Assembly: GCA_030592165.1 (NCBI GenBank)
Contig: JAUVKC010000006.1
Span: forward strand, 1-25,443
Reading direction: 5' to 3'
Origin: Candidatus Buchananbacteria bacterium
GTDB taxonomy: Bacteria > Patescibacteriota > Patescibacteriia > CAIXNZ01
DNA length: 25,443 nucleotides
The number at the start of each line of letters is the position of its first letter. Position 1 is the first letter of the stretch. Under the pieces are notes generated by a model. It did no database searches, was not told the origin of the DNA, and saw only the letters and a list, made by a program, of their open reading frames with translations. The position numbers and the translations under genes are program-made. Of this stretch, positions 1 through 8,200 are shown piece by piece.

Positions 1-45
1 AAAAACTTTATGAACTTTCAACTTTATAAACTTTTAACTTAGTAT

Positions 46-69
46 ATGAAAGAACAAGAATTAGTTTAA
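46..69 (+). other. 7-codon ATG...TAA leader in frame with prfB
   Basis: ATG at 46 opens a reading frame MKEQELV that stops at TAA 67-69, 12 bases before the TTG at 82 and in the same frame as prfB. Read straight through the stop, the combined N-terminus aligns without gaps to the start of typical RF2 proteins, so this looks like the true first eight codons of prfB with a stop at codon 8. It could be a regulatory stop, a short upstream ORF with reinitiation at TTG, or a one-base change (AAA to TAA, natural or an assembly error). The sequence alone does not decide. Confidence 0.5.
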
Positions 70-81
70 AAACTTCAGGAA

Positions 82-1143
82 TTGGCAATCAAGATAAATG
101 AATCCTGTCAGTTTCTTGAAATTGATAATAAAATTAAAGAAGTCAAAAAATTGGAAAAAGAAATGAGTCAGGAAAGTTTTTGGCAAAATCAGGCTAAAGC
201 TAAATTAATCAGTCAAAAGGCTAGTGAATTAAATGAAGAAATTGATACCTGGTCAAAAATTAAAATTGAAGTTGGTGATCTTTTTGCATTAGCAAAAATG
301 GATCAAAAGGATGAAAAAGTTAATTTAAGGGAAGAAGTTGAAAAAAAATATTTTGAATTAGCTAAAAATTTTACTGATTTAGAATTTTTTTTACTTTTTA
401 GAGATAAGAATGATCGTAACAATGCTATTATTGCTATTCATGCTGGGACTGGAGGAGTAGATGCTCAGGACTGGGCAGAGATTTTGTTACGGATGTATAT
501 GAGATTTTGTGATAAAAAGGGTTTCAAAGCTAAAATTGTAGATAAAAATGTTGCTGCAGAAGCTGGTATCAAGTCAGCTGTTATTGCTATCGAAGGTGCC
601 TATGCTTATGGTAATTTAAAATCAGAAAATGGTGTTCATCGACTAGTCAGGATTTCTCCTTTTGATGCAGAAGGGATGAGACATACTTCGTTTGCTTTGG
701 TTGAAGTAATTCCAGAGATAGACGAGTCAACTGAACTGGAAATCAAAACTGAAGATTTGAAAATTGATACTTTTCGCGCTTCAGGTCATGGTGGTCAAAG
801 TGTAAATAAGACAGATTCTGCAGTTAGAATTACTCATTTACCAAGTAAAATAGTTGTTTCATGTCAAAGTGAAAGATCACAATTGCAAAACAAAGAAAGA
901 TGTTTGAATTTATTAAAATCAAAATTACAAAAACTTGATGAAGCAAAATTAGAAGAAGAAAAAAAACAGTTACGAGGTGAATTCTCAGAGGCTGTTTGGG
1001 GTAATCAAATAAGATCATATGTTATGCAGCCTTATCAGCTTGTTAAAGATCACCGGACAAATTACGAGGAGAAAGAATTTCAGCCTGTTTTGGACGGGGA
1101 ATTAGATGGTTTCGTAGAAGCATATCTTAAGTTGAAAAGTTAG
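82..1143 (+). CDS. prfB: peptide chain release factor 2 (RF2), start uncertain
   Basis: Class I release factor that reads UAA and UGA in the ribosomal A site and triggers peptidyl-tRNA hydrolysis. Residues are numbered from the TTG at 82. The RF2-specific recognition tripeptide SPF is at about 192-194, which separates it from RF1 (PxT). The catalytic GGQ is at about 237-239 within GHGGQSVNK, followed by the conserved SAVRITH stretch and the SERSQLQNK segment. The start is unsettled. TTG at 82 has an AGGA only 1 base upstream, too close to act as a Shine-Dalgarno. An ATG at 46 lies in the same frame and would give 365 codons, the length of E. coli RF2, but an in-frame TAA (67-69) interrupts it after seven codons. 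The usual +1 frameshift site (CTT TGA) is absent: the equivalent place, 115-120, reads CTT GAA with no extra base. The family call is secure; the N-terminus is not. Confidence 0.93.
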   Translation: MAIKINESCQFLEIDNKIKEVKKLEKEMSQESFWQNQAKAKLISQKASELNEEIDTWSKIKIEVGDLFALAKMDQKDEKVNLREEVEKKYFELAKNFTDLEFFLLFRDKNDRNNAIIAIHAGTGGVDAQDWAEILLRMYMRFCDKKGFKAKIVDKNVAAEAGIKSAVIAIEGAYAYGNLKSENGVHRLVRISPFDAEGMRHTSFALVEVIPEIDESTELEIKTEDLKIDTFRASGHGGQSVNKTDSAVRITHLPSKIVVSCQSERSQLQNKERCLNLLKSKLQKLDEAKLEEEKKQLRGEFSEAVWGNQIRSYVMQPYQLVKDHRTNYEEKEFQPVLDGELDGFVEAYLKLKS

Positions 1144-1209
1144 AAAGTAGAATGTTTGAAAGTTTTTATCCCCTGTCTTTTTAACTTTATACTTTATAAA
1201 CTTTTAACT
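1130..1209. repeat. imperfect palindrome between prfB and the glycosyltransferase gene
   Basis: The left arm at about 1130-1152 and the right arm at about 1186-1209 are reverse complements at roughly 20 of 23 positions, with one-base gaps. Both are built from AAAGTT/AACTTT units. The left arm covers the prfB stop codon and the right arm ends 6 bases before the next ATG. The block at about 20-41, upstream of prfB, nearly matches the right arm, so half of a similar element probably begins before the window. It may act as a transcript-end hairpin or be a small non-coding repeat. Confidence 0.55.
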
Positions 1210-1215
1210 ATAATT

Positions 1216-1890
1216 ATGTTAAATGAAAAAGTCTGGATTGTTATTCCAGCTTATAATGAAGAAAAAAATATTGAACAGGTTATTAAGAAGTTACTTGAAG
1301 TAAGTTCTAATATTGTAGTTGTTGATGATTGTTCTCAGGATAAGACTTTTGAAATTTTAAAATCATTACCAGTGCATAGTCTAGAGCATATTATAAATAG
1401 AGGACAAGGGGCAGCGTTACAAACCGGAACAGATTTTGCGTTAAGTCAAGGAGCAGAAATTATTATTCATTTTGATGCAGATGGTCAGATGCAGGTAAAA
1501 GATATTTATAAAATGGTTGAACCTATTTTGAATAATCAAGTTGATATTTGCCTTGGCTCACGTTTTATTGATAATAAATCAAAAGTACCCTGGACAAAGA
1601 AATGGTTTATTTTAAAACCGGCTTTGATTTTCCATTGCTTTTTCACAGGATTGAAACTTAGTGATGCTCATTGTGGGTTTCGGGCGTTGTCAAAGACTGC
1701 TGCTCAAAAAATTAAAATCACTCAAGATGGCATGGCTCACGCTACAGAAATATTAGATCAAATACGAATTAATAATTTGAAACATAAAGAGGTGTCAGTC
1801 GAAATTTTATACAAAGAATATGGTCAGAGATTTCGTGGCGGATTTAAAATATTACGAGATTTATTTATGGCTAAAATTTTCAAGAAATAG
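1216..1890 (+). CDS. family 2 glycosyltransferase (DPM1/dolichol-phosphate-mannose-synthase-like)
   Basis: Probably transfers a sugar from a nucleotide-sugar or lipid-linked donor at the inner face of the membrane, for cell-surface glycans. The 224-residue product starts with the GT2 fold signature VIPAYNEE (about residues 9-16). VVVDDCSQDKT follows, then the metal-binding DADGQ (87-91) and GSRF and HCGFRAL segments typical of DPM1-like enzymes. There is no C-terminal membrane anchor; the next gene (DUF2304) may supply one. I chose ATG 1216. The in-frame TTG at 1156 would add 20 hydrophobic, poorly conserved residues that lie inside the palindrome. Specific donor and acceptor cannot be told from sequence. 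Confidence 0.88.
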   Translation: MLNEKVWIVIPAYNEEKNIEQVIKKLLEVSSNIVVVDDCSQDKTFEILKSLPVHSLEHIINRGQGAALQTGTDFALSQGAEIIIHFDADGQMQVKDIYKMVEPILNNQVDICLGSRFIDNKSKVPWTKKWFILKPALIFHCFFTGLKLSDAHCGFRALSKTAAQKIKITQDGMAHATEILDQIRINNLKHKEVSVEILYKEYGQRFRGGFKILRDLFMAKIFKK

Positions 1891-1897
1891 ATATTTG

Positions 1898-1980
1898 AAA
1901 TTAGATATTAGAAATTGGGGAGATGAAGTTTTTATTTAATAATACCATTCCCTAATTTCTAGTTTCTAATAATCTAATTT
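1898..1980. repeat. imperfect palindrome between the glycosyltransferase and DUF2304 genes
   Basis: The left arm (about 1898-1921, AAATTAGATATTAGAAA then TTGGGG) pairs imperfectly with the right arm (about 1948-1980). The loop of about 26 bases is T-rich. The whole 96-base spacer is this dyad. Its sequence differs from the preceding palindrome, though both use short A/T-rich words repeated in each arm. Possible terminator or processing hairpin; no coding potential seen. Confidence 0.5.
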
Positions 1981-1986
1981 ACTTTT

Positions 1987-2319
1987 ATGATTATTCAAAT
2001 CTTTTTAATACTTTTTATAATTTTTGCAGTCAGTAAAGTCGCTTTACGCTACAAAGATAAAATAATTTCTTTACAAGAATTAGTTTTGTGGACTGTATTT
2101 TGGTTCATGGTTGGTTTTGTAGTTATTTTTCCTGCAAGCACTTCTTTTGTTGCAAATCTTGTTGGCGTGGGTAGGGGAGTTGATCTTGTTATTTACATTT
2201 CAGTTTTGATGTTGTTTTATTTAGTTTTTCGACTTTTAGTTAAAATAGATAAAATCGAAAAAGATATTACAAAAATTGTTCGTAAAGTATCTTTGGATAA
2301 AGAAGAAAAAAATAATTAA
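1987..2319 (+). CDS. DUF2304 family membrane protein
   Basis: Small integral membrane protein of 110 residues. It has three hydrophobic segments (about 2-19, 32-50 and 66-84) and a charged Lys/Glu-rich C-terminus, the layout of DUF2304 proteins. These are very often encoded directly after a GT2/DPM1-like glycosyltransferase, as here, and may act as its membrane partner; the biochemical role is not established. The LVGVGRGVDLVIY segment is characteristic of the family. The gene begins at ATG 1987 without a Shine-Dalgarno, and the transporter gene follows after 12 bases, suggesting one transcript. Confidence 0.85.
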   Translation: MIIQIFLILFIIFAVSKVALRYKDKIISLQELVLWTVFWFMVGFVVIFPASTSFVANLVGVGRGVDLVIYISVLMLFYLVFRLLVKIDKIEKDITKIVRKVSLDKEEKNN

Positions 2320-2331
2320 TTATATAAAAAA

Positions 2332-3492
2332 ATGTTTAATAGTGATTTTGGTAGTTACAATTTTTCGAAATCTTTGTGGTTGTTATTTTTTAATAGAATT
2401 TTTCATTTAGTTGGTAGTGGACTAATGGGGTTGTTTTTGCCCATTTTTTTATTTGTAAAATTTGATTACAGCTATTATCCGGTTATTATTTATTTTTTCT
2501 TTTCTTTTCTTATAACAATTTTTGCTTTACCTTTTGGAGCAATGGTTATGTCAAAAATTACCATTAAAAAATCAATGATAGTAGCTACTTTTTTTCTGGT
2601 AATTTACTATTTTAGTTTTTATCTGTTTGAAAATTATGGCTGGTTTTATTTATTAATAATTTTTCTTGTGTCAATAAATTGTTGGCGGGTTTTGTACTGG
2701 GTTCCTTTTCATACTGATTTTATAAAATTTACTCAAAAAAAACATCTTGGACTTAAATATAGTGTTTTTAGACTAACCAATGATCTTTTTGGAATTATTG
2801 TGCCAATAATGGCTGGTTTGATTTTGAGCTATTATAATTATTCTGTATTATTCATTATTTCAATGGTGATTACTTTAGCTTCTATTTTGCCTTTATTTTT
2901 TATTAAAAAGAATACTGAAAAATATAGCTATAAATATTTAGAAACTTATAAGATTTTATTTGATAAAAAACATCGCAAAATGTTTTTTGCCTATATGTCA
3001 GATGGGGCAGAAACAATAGTTGGGGGTGTTATTTGGCCAATTTTTATTTTTGGGATTTTAAATGGTGAATATTTGGCAGTTGGTGCTGTTTCATCAATTA
3101 TTGTTGGTATGACAGTGATTTTAGATTTAGTGATGGGTGGTGTATCTGAAAAAGTTGATAAAAAACATATTATTAAATATAGTTCTATTTTTTACGCTAT
3201 TGGTTGGTTAATCAAGATATTTGTTAATACAGCTTTTCAAATTTTTATAGTGAGTACTTATCATAATTTAACCTCAATTTTTAGAAGAATTCCTTTTGAT
3301 GCTTTGATGTATGAAAAAGCTGCTGATCAGGGGCATTATGTTGATGAATATACTGTTTTAAGAGAGATTTCTTTATGTATTGGTAGAGTGTTAATGTTAG
3401 CTGTTGTTGCTTTGTTAATATATATTTTTGATGTTTATGTTGCTTTTATTTTAGCGGCAGTAATTTCTTTATTTATTAATGTTTTAGAATAA
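2332..3492 (+). CDS. MFS-like multi-pass membrane transporter
   Basis: A 386-residue, strongly hydrophobic protein with about 10-12 predicted membrane helices and two halves joined by a charged stretch around residues 190-220 (KKNTEKYSYKYLETYK...KKHRK). The size and layout fit the Major Facilitator Superfamily. I see no motif that fixes the substrate; the neighbouring glycosyltransferase and DUF2304 genes hint at an envelope-related solute, but this is weak. The start ATG 2332 lies 12 bases after DUF2304 in a run of A residues with no Shine-Dalgarno. The stop TAA overlaps the A of the rsmA start, so the two are probably translationally coupled. Confidence 0.75.
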   Translation: MFNSDFGSYNFSKSLWLLFFNRIFHLVGSGLMGLFLPIFLFVKFDYSYYPVIIYFFFSFLITIFALPFGAMVMSKITIKKSMIVATFFLVIYYFSFYLFENYGWFYLLIIFLVSINCWRVLYWVPFHTDFIKFTQKKHLGLKYSVFRLTNDLFGIIVPIMAGLILSYYNYSVLFIISMVITLASILPLFFIKKNTEKYSYKYLETYKILFDKKHRKMFFAYMSDGAETIVGGVIWPIFIFGILNGEYLAVGAVSSIIVGMTVILDLVMGGVSEKVDKKHIIKYSSIFYAIGWLIKIFVNTAFQIFIVSTYHNLTSIFRRIPFDALMYEKAADQGHYVDEYTVLREISLCIGRVLMLAVVALLIYIFDVYVAFILAAVISLFINVLE

Positions 3493-4346
3493 TGAATCAG
3501 TCTCAATTAAAATTAATTTTGAATCAATATGGTCTAAAAGCTAGCAAATCAAAAGGCCAGAATTTTTTAATGGATGAAACTGTTCTAAATAAAATTATTA
3601 AAGCAGCTGATTTACAACCAAATGATCATGTTTTGGAAATAGGTCCTGGGCTTGGTGTTTTGACTCAACAATTAATTGTAAAAGTAAAAAAAGTTTTAAG
3701 TGTTGAGCTAGATAAAGGTCTGGTTTTTTATTTACAAAAAAAATTTAAAGATCAGCCTAATTTACAACTTATCGAAAAGGATATTTTGACAATAAAAAAT
3801 GAAGAAATTGCTAAGTTTTTAAAAAATAAAAATTATAAATTAGTTGCCAATGTCCCTTATAATATTACCAAGCCAATTTTTAGAAAATTTTTAAGCTATG
3901 ATCCAAAGCCAAGTCAAATAACGGTTTTAATCCAAAAAGAAGTGGCTGATAAAATAATTGCTAATGATGGGAAGGAAAGCGTTTTAAGTTTATCAGTGAA
4001 ATTTTATGGTCAGCCCCAAATCATTGGCTATGTTAGTAAAACAGCTTTTTATCCTCAGCCAAAGGTTGATAGCGCTATTTTGAATATAAAAGTGGATCAG
4101 TCTCATCTGAAAAAATATTTAGCTAAAATTAGTAAATTTGAGGAAAAGAAATTTTGGCAATTAGTTAAAATCGGCTTTAGCTCTCGGCGTAAACAACTGC
4201 ATAACAATATTAGCTCAGGTTATAAAATTAAGACCGAAGATGTGAAAAAAATATTGAATAAGGCTGACTTAAGTTATGATATTAGGCCAGAAAAATTAAG
4301 CCTGAAAAATTGGTTAGAACTTTATCAACAAGTAGTAGGTGAGTAG
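3492..4346 (+). CDS. rsmA: 16S rRNA (adenine(1518)-N6/adenine(1519)-N6)-dimethyltransferase
   Basis: Dimethylates two adjacent adenines in the 3'-terminal hairpin of 16S rRNA using S-adenosylmethionine, a late step in small-subunit maturation (KsgA/Dim1 family). The 284-residue length is normal. Visible motifs are the N-terminal SKGQNFLMDE, the SAM-binding loop EIGPGLGVL at about 50-58, an acidic VELDKG motif II, and the catalytic NVPYNIT at 120-126 (family usually NLPYNIT). The C-terminal helical domain has FSSRRKQLHNN. The start overlaps the transporter stop by one base. It ends the first gene group: 88 bases with two promoter-like elements separate it from the secretion-like cluster. Confidence 0.97.
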   Translation: MNQSQLKLILNQYGLKASKSKGQNFLMDETVLNKIIKAADLQPNDHVLEIGPGLGVLTQQLIVKVKKVLSVELDKGLVFYLQKKFKDQPNLQLIEKDILTIKNEEIAKFLKNKNYKLVANVPYNITKPIFRKFLSYDPKPSQITVLIQKEVADKIIANDGKESVLSLSVKFYGQPQIIGYVSKTAFYPQPKVDSAILNIKVDQSHLKKYLAKISKFEEKKFWQLVKIGFSSRRKQLHNNISSGYKIKTEDVKKILNKADLSYDIRPEKLSLKNWLELYQQVVGE

Positions 4347-4355
4347 CCTTTTTTG

Positions 4356-4364
4356 TGCTATAAT
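4356..4364 (+). promoter_or_regulatory. possible extended -10 element (TGCTATAAT)
   Basis: The perfect extended -10 TGCTATAAT sits 10 bases after the rsmA stop. It is enclosed by a 6-bp inverted repeat, TAGCCT (4344-4349) and AGGCTA (4366-4371). No convincing -35 is present, which extended -10 promoters can do without. It would give a 5' leader of about 65 bases for the gene at 4435. Confidence 0.45.
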
Positions 4365-4413
4365 TAGGCTAAAGGAAATTAGGTTTATTTTTATCTGATA
4401 TTCCTAATATTTG

Positions 4414-4422
4414 TGATATAAT
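4414..4422 (+). promoter_or_regulatory. possible extended -10 element (TGATATAAT), near-leaderless
   Basis: A second perfect extended -10, TGATATAAT, ends 12 bases before the ATG at 4435. A start point the usual 6-8 bases downstream would leave an mRNA leader of only about 4-7 bases, which fits the lack of any Shine-Dalgarno here. No clear -35. Together with the element at 4356 it marks the likely start of the secretion-like operon. Confidence 0.5.
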
Positions 4423-4434
4423 AAAAACAAATAA

Positions 4435-5250
4435 ATGCCAGGACATCAAGAAAGAATTAAAGATTATTTAGAAGAAAAAACAGAAGATATTTCACAAAAA
4501 ATAGAGAGAACTCCGATGGAGAAGTTTTTTGTATTTTTTTTGATTATTATTACTGTTTCAGCTTTGGTCTTGGGTTATTTGCAAATGAAAAAAAATATTG
4601 AAAGCCCTATGTATTCAAGTTATTTAAGAGAAAAAAGGGGTGAATTAAGAGAAAAATATAGTATTGAAAATATAAATGTAAATATTCAAGCTCAGGATGT
4701 TGCGAAATTGCAAAATCAAGATAGTGATTTGGATGGACTTAGTGATTATGCTGAACTATATTTATACCAGACAAGTGCTTATTTAGAAGATACTGATTCT
4801 GATGGTATCTCCGATAAACAGGAAATATTAGAGGGTAAAGATCCAAAATGTCCGGAAGGTCAAGTCTGTACTTCAGACGATAATAATTCAGGTTTTGGGA
4901 CTCAGACAGATCAACTGGTTAATGATACTCTTGGTAATTTTGATTTGAATGGGGTTGATTTTCTGACTTTACAAGAACAATTATTAACAGGTGAGATTAC
5001 TTTGCAAGAATTAGGTATTCAGGATCCGCAATTGGAAGCTATGCTTGATCAAGTCAAGCAAATTCAGGATCAGGAATTTAGTGCGATTGAAGAAGATGAT
5101 AAAGCTGCTGTTGCTGATAATTTAAAAGAAATGACTCCGGACGAAATTCGTCAGGAATTGATTGATAGGGGTATAGATGCAGCACTTTTGGAACAAATTG
5201 ATGATAAAACTTTAAAACAAGTTTTTATAGATACTTTAGAGAGTTTTTAA
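4435..5250 (+). CDS. membrane-anchored protein with thrombospondin type 3 calcium-binding loops
   Basis: A 271-residue protein of unknown function. A short charged N-terminus (1-27) is followed by one membrane helix (about 28-47, rich in F, I, V). The rest is probably extracytoplasmic. Residues about 96-142 carry two DxDxDG loops, DSDLDGLSD and DTDSDGISD, in the spacing of thrombospondin type 3 / calcium-binding repeats. CPEGQVC follows, which could form a disulfide. The remaining 120 residues are acidic and helical, with ELGIQDPQLEAMLDQ-like amphipathic stretches. It opens the secretion-like cluster, 24 bases before the giant secreted protein, so it may be a surface-exposed accessory factor of that machine. 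The domain call is good; the role is inference. Confidence 0.75.
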   Translation: MPGHQERIKDYLEEKTEDISQKIERTPMEKFFVFFLIIITVSALVLGYLQMKKNIESPMYSSYLREKRGELREKYSIENINVNIQAQDVAKLQNQDSDLDGLSDYAELYLYQTSAYLEDTDSDGISDKQEILEGKDPKCPEGQVCTSDDNNSGFGTQTDQLVNDTLGNFDLNGVDFLTLQEQLLTGEITLQELGIQDPQLEAMLDQVKQIQDQEFSAIEEDDKAAVADNLKEMTPDEIRQELIDRGIDAALLEQIDDKTLKQVFIDTLESF

Positions 5251-5274
5251 ATTAAAAAAATAATTTAGATTTAA

Positions 5275-8200
5275 ATGGGGATCAATTTTAAATCAAATAA
5301 TAAGAAAGTAATAATAAGTATTATTACTGTGATTTTTATTTTTTCAAATTTTTACTTTTTGCTTTTTTGGCAAGTGAATAAGGCCGAAGCTACCATACCA
5401 GTTATTGATTCGATACAGGTTGCGCTTCATGGTGGGTCTGTTGCAGGTGATGTAACTGAGAGAATTACAACAAAAATTTGGGATGAGATCAAAGCAGTAT
5501 TTTTTAAAAATGTTTTAGGCAATCTCTCTAATTTGCTTGCTCAGCAGGCAGCGGTTTATGTTGCCAGTGGTGGTGCGGGTGAAGCTCCTCAGTTTATTAC
5601 TGATTTCGAAGGTTTTATTACTGGTTATGCTGAAGCAGCAGTAACAGATTTTGTAGCAACGGTTATTCAAGATTTAACAGGTATTAATATTTGTACTCTT
5701 GATCCGAGTATTTCTATTGATTTAGCTATTAATATTCCAACTTTCCCTGAATGGTCCGGCTATAAACCAAGTTGTGATTGGCAAACATTGAGAAGTCATT
5801 GGGAGAAAATTGGTCAAAAAAGTTTAACCGATTTTATTTCTGCTGATTTTGGGATTGGTCAAGGAGGCCAATTTGCTGAAAGTACTGAATTAATGAGTAA
5901 TTCCATCGTTGCAGATGAAACTTTAATGGTTTGGGATATTGCTTTATTGGGTAATGGTTTGCCTACAAATTGCCCGGAAAGAAGACCTGGTAAAGATGTA
6001 ATTTGTCCACAGAATGATGCTTATAAAAATTTGGCTAAATTAGCAGCTGATTTAGATAAAGAAACAGCAATCTTGGAAAGCGATGTGAATCTAATGCTTT
6101 CAAATGCTTTGCAGGATAATGCAATCAAATTAAGTGTTGGAAGTTTTAAAATAGTTCCAGAAAATATTAATATAATTAAAAAAGCTTGGCTTGATAAATT
6201 AAATCCCAAGATAGAAGCAATAAATAAGCTAGTAGCTGTTTTTTCAGGTTGTAAAAATAAATCAGCAACAGAGCTTAGTGTAAGGGCAAAGAAATGTGAA
6301 CCTGCTTTAGTGAATTTAAATGTTGCTTCTCCGCCTACAGCTGCTACTTCTGGATCTGAAGATGCAGTGTTATTGTCCAATGTTTTTGAACAAGGTTGGC
6401 GAGAAAAAATTAATTATATTGAAAGTGCTGGAAATTCATTGAATAGTGGTTTTGAATATTTAAAAAATCAGGTAAGTCAGCAATTTACCCCAGAATTTTT
6501 TGAGGGTAGTGCTGCCTATAATACAGCTTTAGCTAAAGATCTTTTTAATCCTGAAGCTAATGAATTCAATGCCTATGAACAACTTTCAAGACAAATTGCT
6601 GCTCAAGGTCTTTCTGCTTATTTAAACCAGAATTTACAAGCTGGGATTGGTAAAGGCTGGAAAGCTGCTACAGATAGGATCGGTGATACAATAAGAACTC
6701 CAGCTAATATGATTAGTGAAAAATCCGTAGAAGATGTAATTAAGTCAAAAGGTACAGCTAAAGAATATACAAAGAGTGTGGCTGCTGATGCTTTGGGTGT
6801 TTTTATGGAAACTTTATGGAACCAATTAATCCAAAGACTTTTGGAAGGTTTAGCAGGACCTTCTCATGAATCTTATTCTACAAAAGTTTTGCAAGAGCAG
6901 TCATCAGCTTTTGACCTTCAAGTTTCAAATATTTATAATCCTTTTGAACAGGAAATAATTTCTCAAAAAGGAGTAGAGCGTTATGTTGAAACATTAGTAA
7001 AAAAATATACTGTTAATTATACTTTTAAAGCTTTGAATCTATTAGCTGATTTTCAATTAAAGATTGATGGTCAAGTAAATCCTAATTTATATAATAATGT
7101 TATTGATTCAAACCTTGCCATTGCTATAAATGATAAATTAACTATTGCCGAGGCAATAAATCAAAATAAATTAATTGGTGATTTTAAATTTTCTTGGGAT
7201 GAAGATGCTGAAGCAGGTACTTATCATTTGGCAAATATTAAAAAGCTTAGAAAAGCTAGGGTTGTACCTTTGGGCTTAGAATTAGCAGTTGAATTAATAA
7301 GAGATTGTAATTATAGAAAATCAGAAGCTCCTGATTTTGTGGATATTAGTCAAAATAATTTGTATGGATTTGATGATTATGCTAATCATCCGTATAAAAC
7401 TCAACGTTTGAGAAATTGTTTATTTAAACCTTATTCTGGTCTTGACGGAGATGGTGATGATGACGATGAACTTTTGAGCCTGGAGGATGTCAGGAATATT
7501 AATAAACAAAAAATGAATTTAGTTTTAAATGCTACTTTGGCAGATGTAGTTAATGGTTTTGCTAGGCATGGTTCTGAATTTTGCGGTTCTTTTGATATTG
7601 AGGAATCACCTTTTTGTAATCTGGTTGATCCGAACTGGGTTTTGAAACTGCCTGCTACACAGTGTTCTGTTCAGACAGATTTAGAGCCTTATAATGAATT
7701 ACTTGTCACAAATGACATTGGGCAAAGATATTCAAGCTGTCCTGACCTGGCAAGTTGTTTGCAGGAAGATGCCAGAGGTGGTTGTGTGGGTGAAAATTAT
7801 GGTTTTTGTGTTAAAGAAAAAAATGAATGGCAATTTGGGGTTGATTCTTGTCCATCTGAATTTAATAGTTGTACAACTTTTAAGGTGACTGGTGATGAGG
7901 AATCGTCGTCGGTTTCTTATTTGAAAAATACTTTAAGCGGTAGTGATATTTGTAGCGCTGCAAATGCAGGTTGTGAATGGTATGCTACCAAGAAAGTTAA
8001 TGGGGCTTGGGTTGATTTCGCTGATACTGATGAGGCTCAGTCAGAAAGAATTTATTTGAATCGTTATGCTCAAGAATGTGCAAGAAAAAGTGAAGGTTGT
8101 AATGAATTTTCAGCATTTCGAAACCCTAATAATAATTTAATTTTTGATTCAAGTTTTGAATATACAAAGGAAGGTTATTTTCCTCAAAGTTGGGATTTTC

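Noticed and set aside
1209..1214. TATAAT just before the glycosyltransferase ATG
   Set aside because: A -10 here would start transcription inside the gene; it is better explained by the A/T-rich palindrome arm.
1156..1215. 20-codon N-terminal extension of the glycosyltransferase from TTG 1156
   Set aside because: The added residues come from the palindromic spacer and lie before the conserved GT2 start; ATG 1216 fits the family better.
6021..6380. 119-codon open frame on the - strand inside the giant secreted protein gene
   Set aside because: It is antisense to a clearly coding region with no start signal and no recognisable domain.
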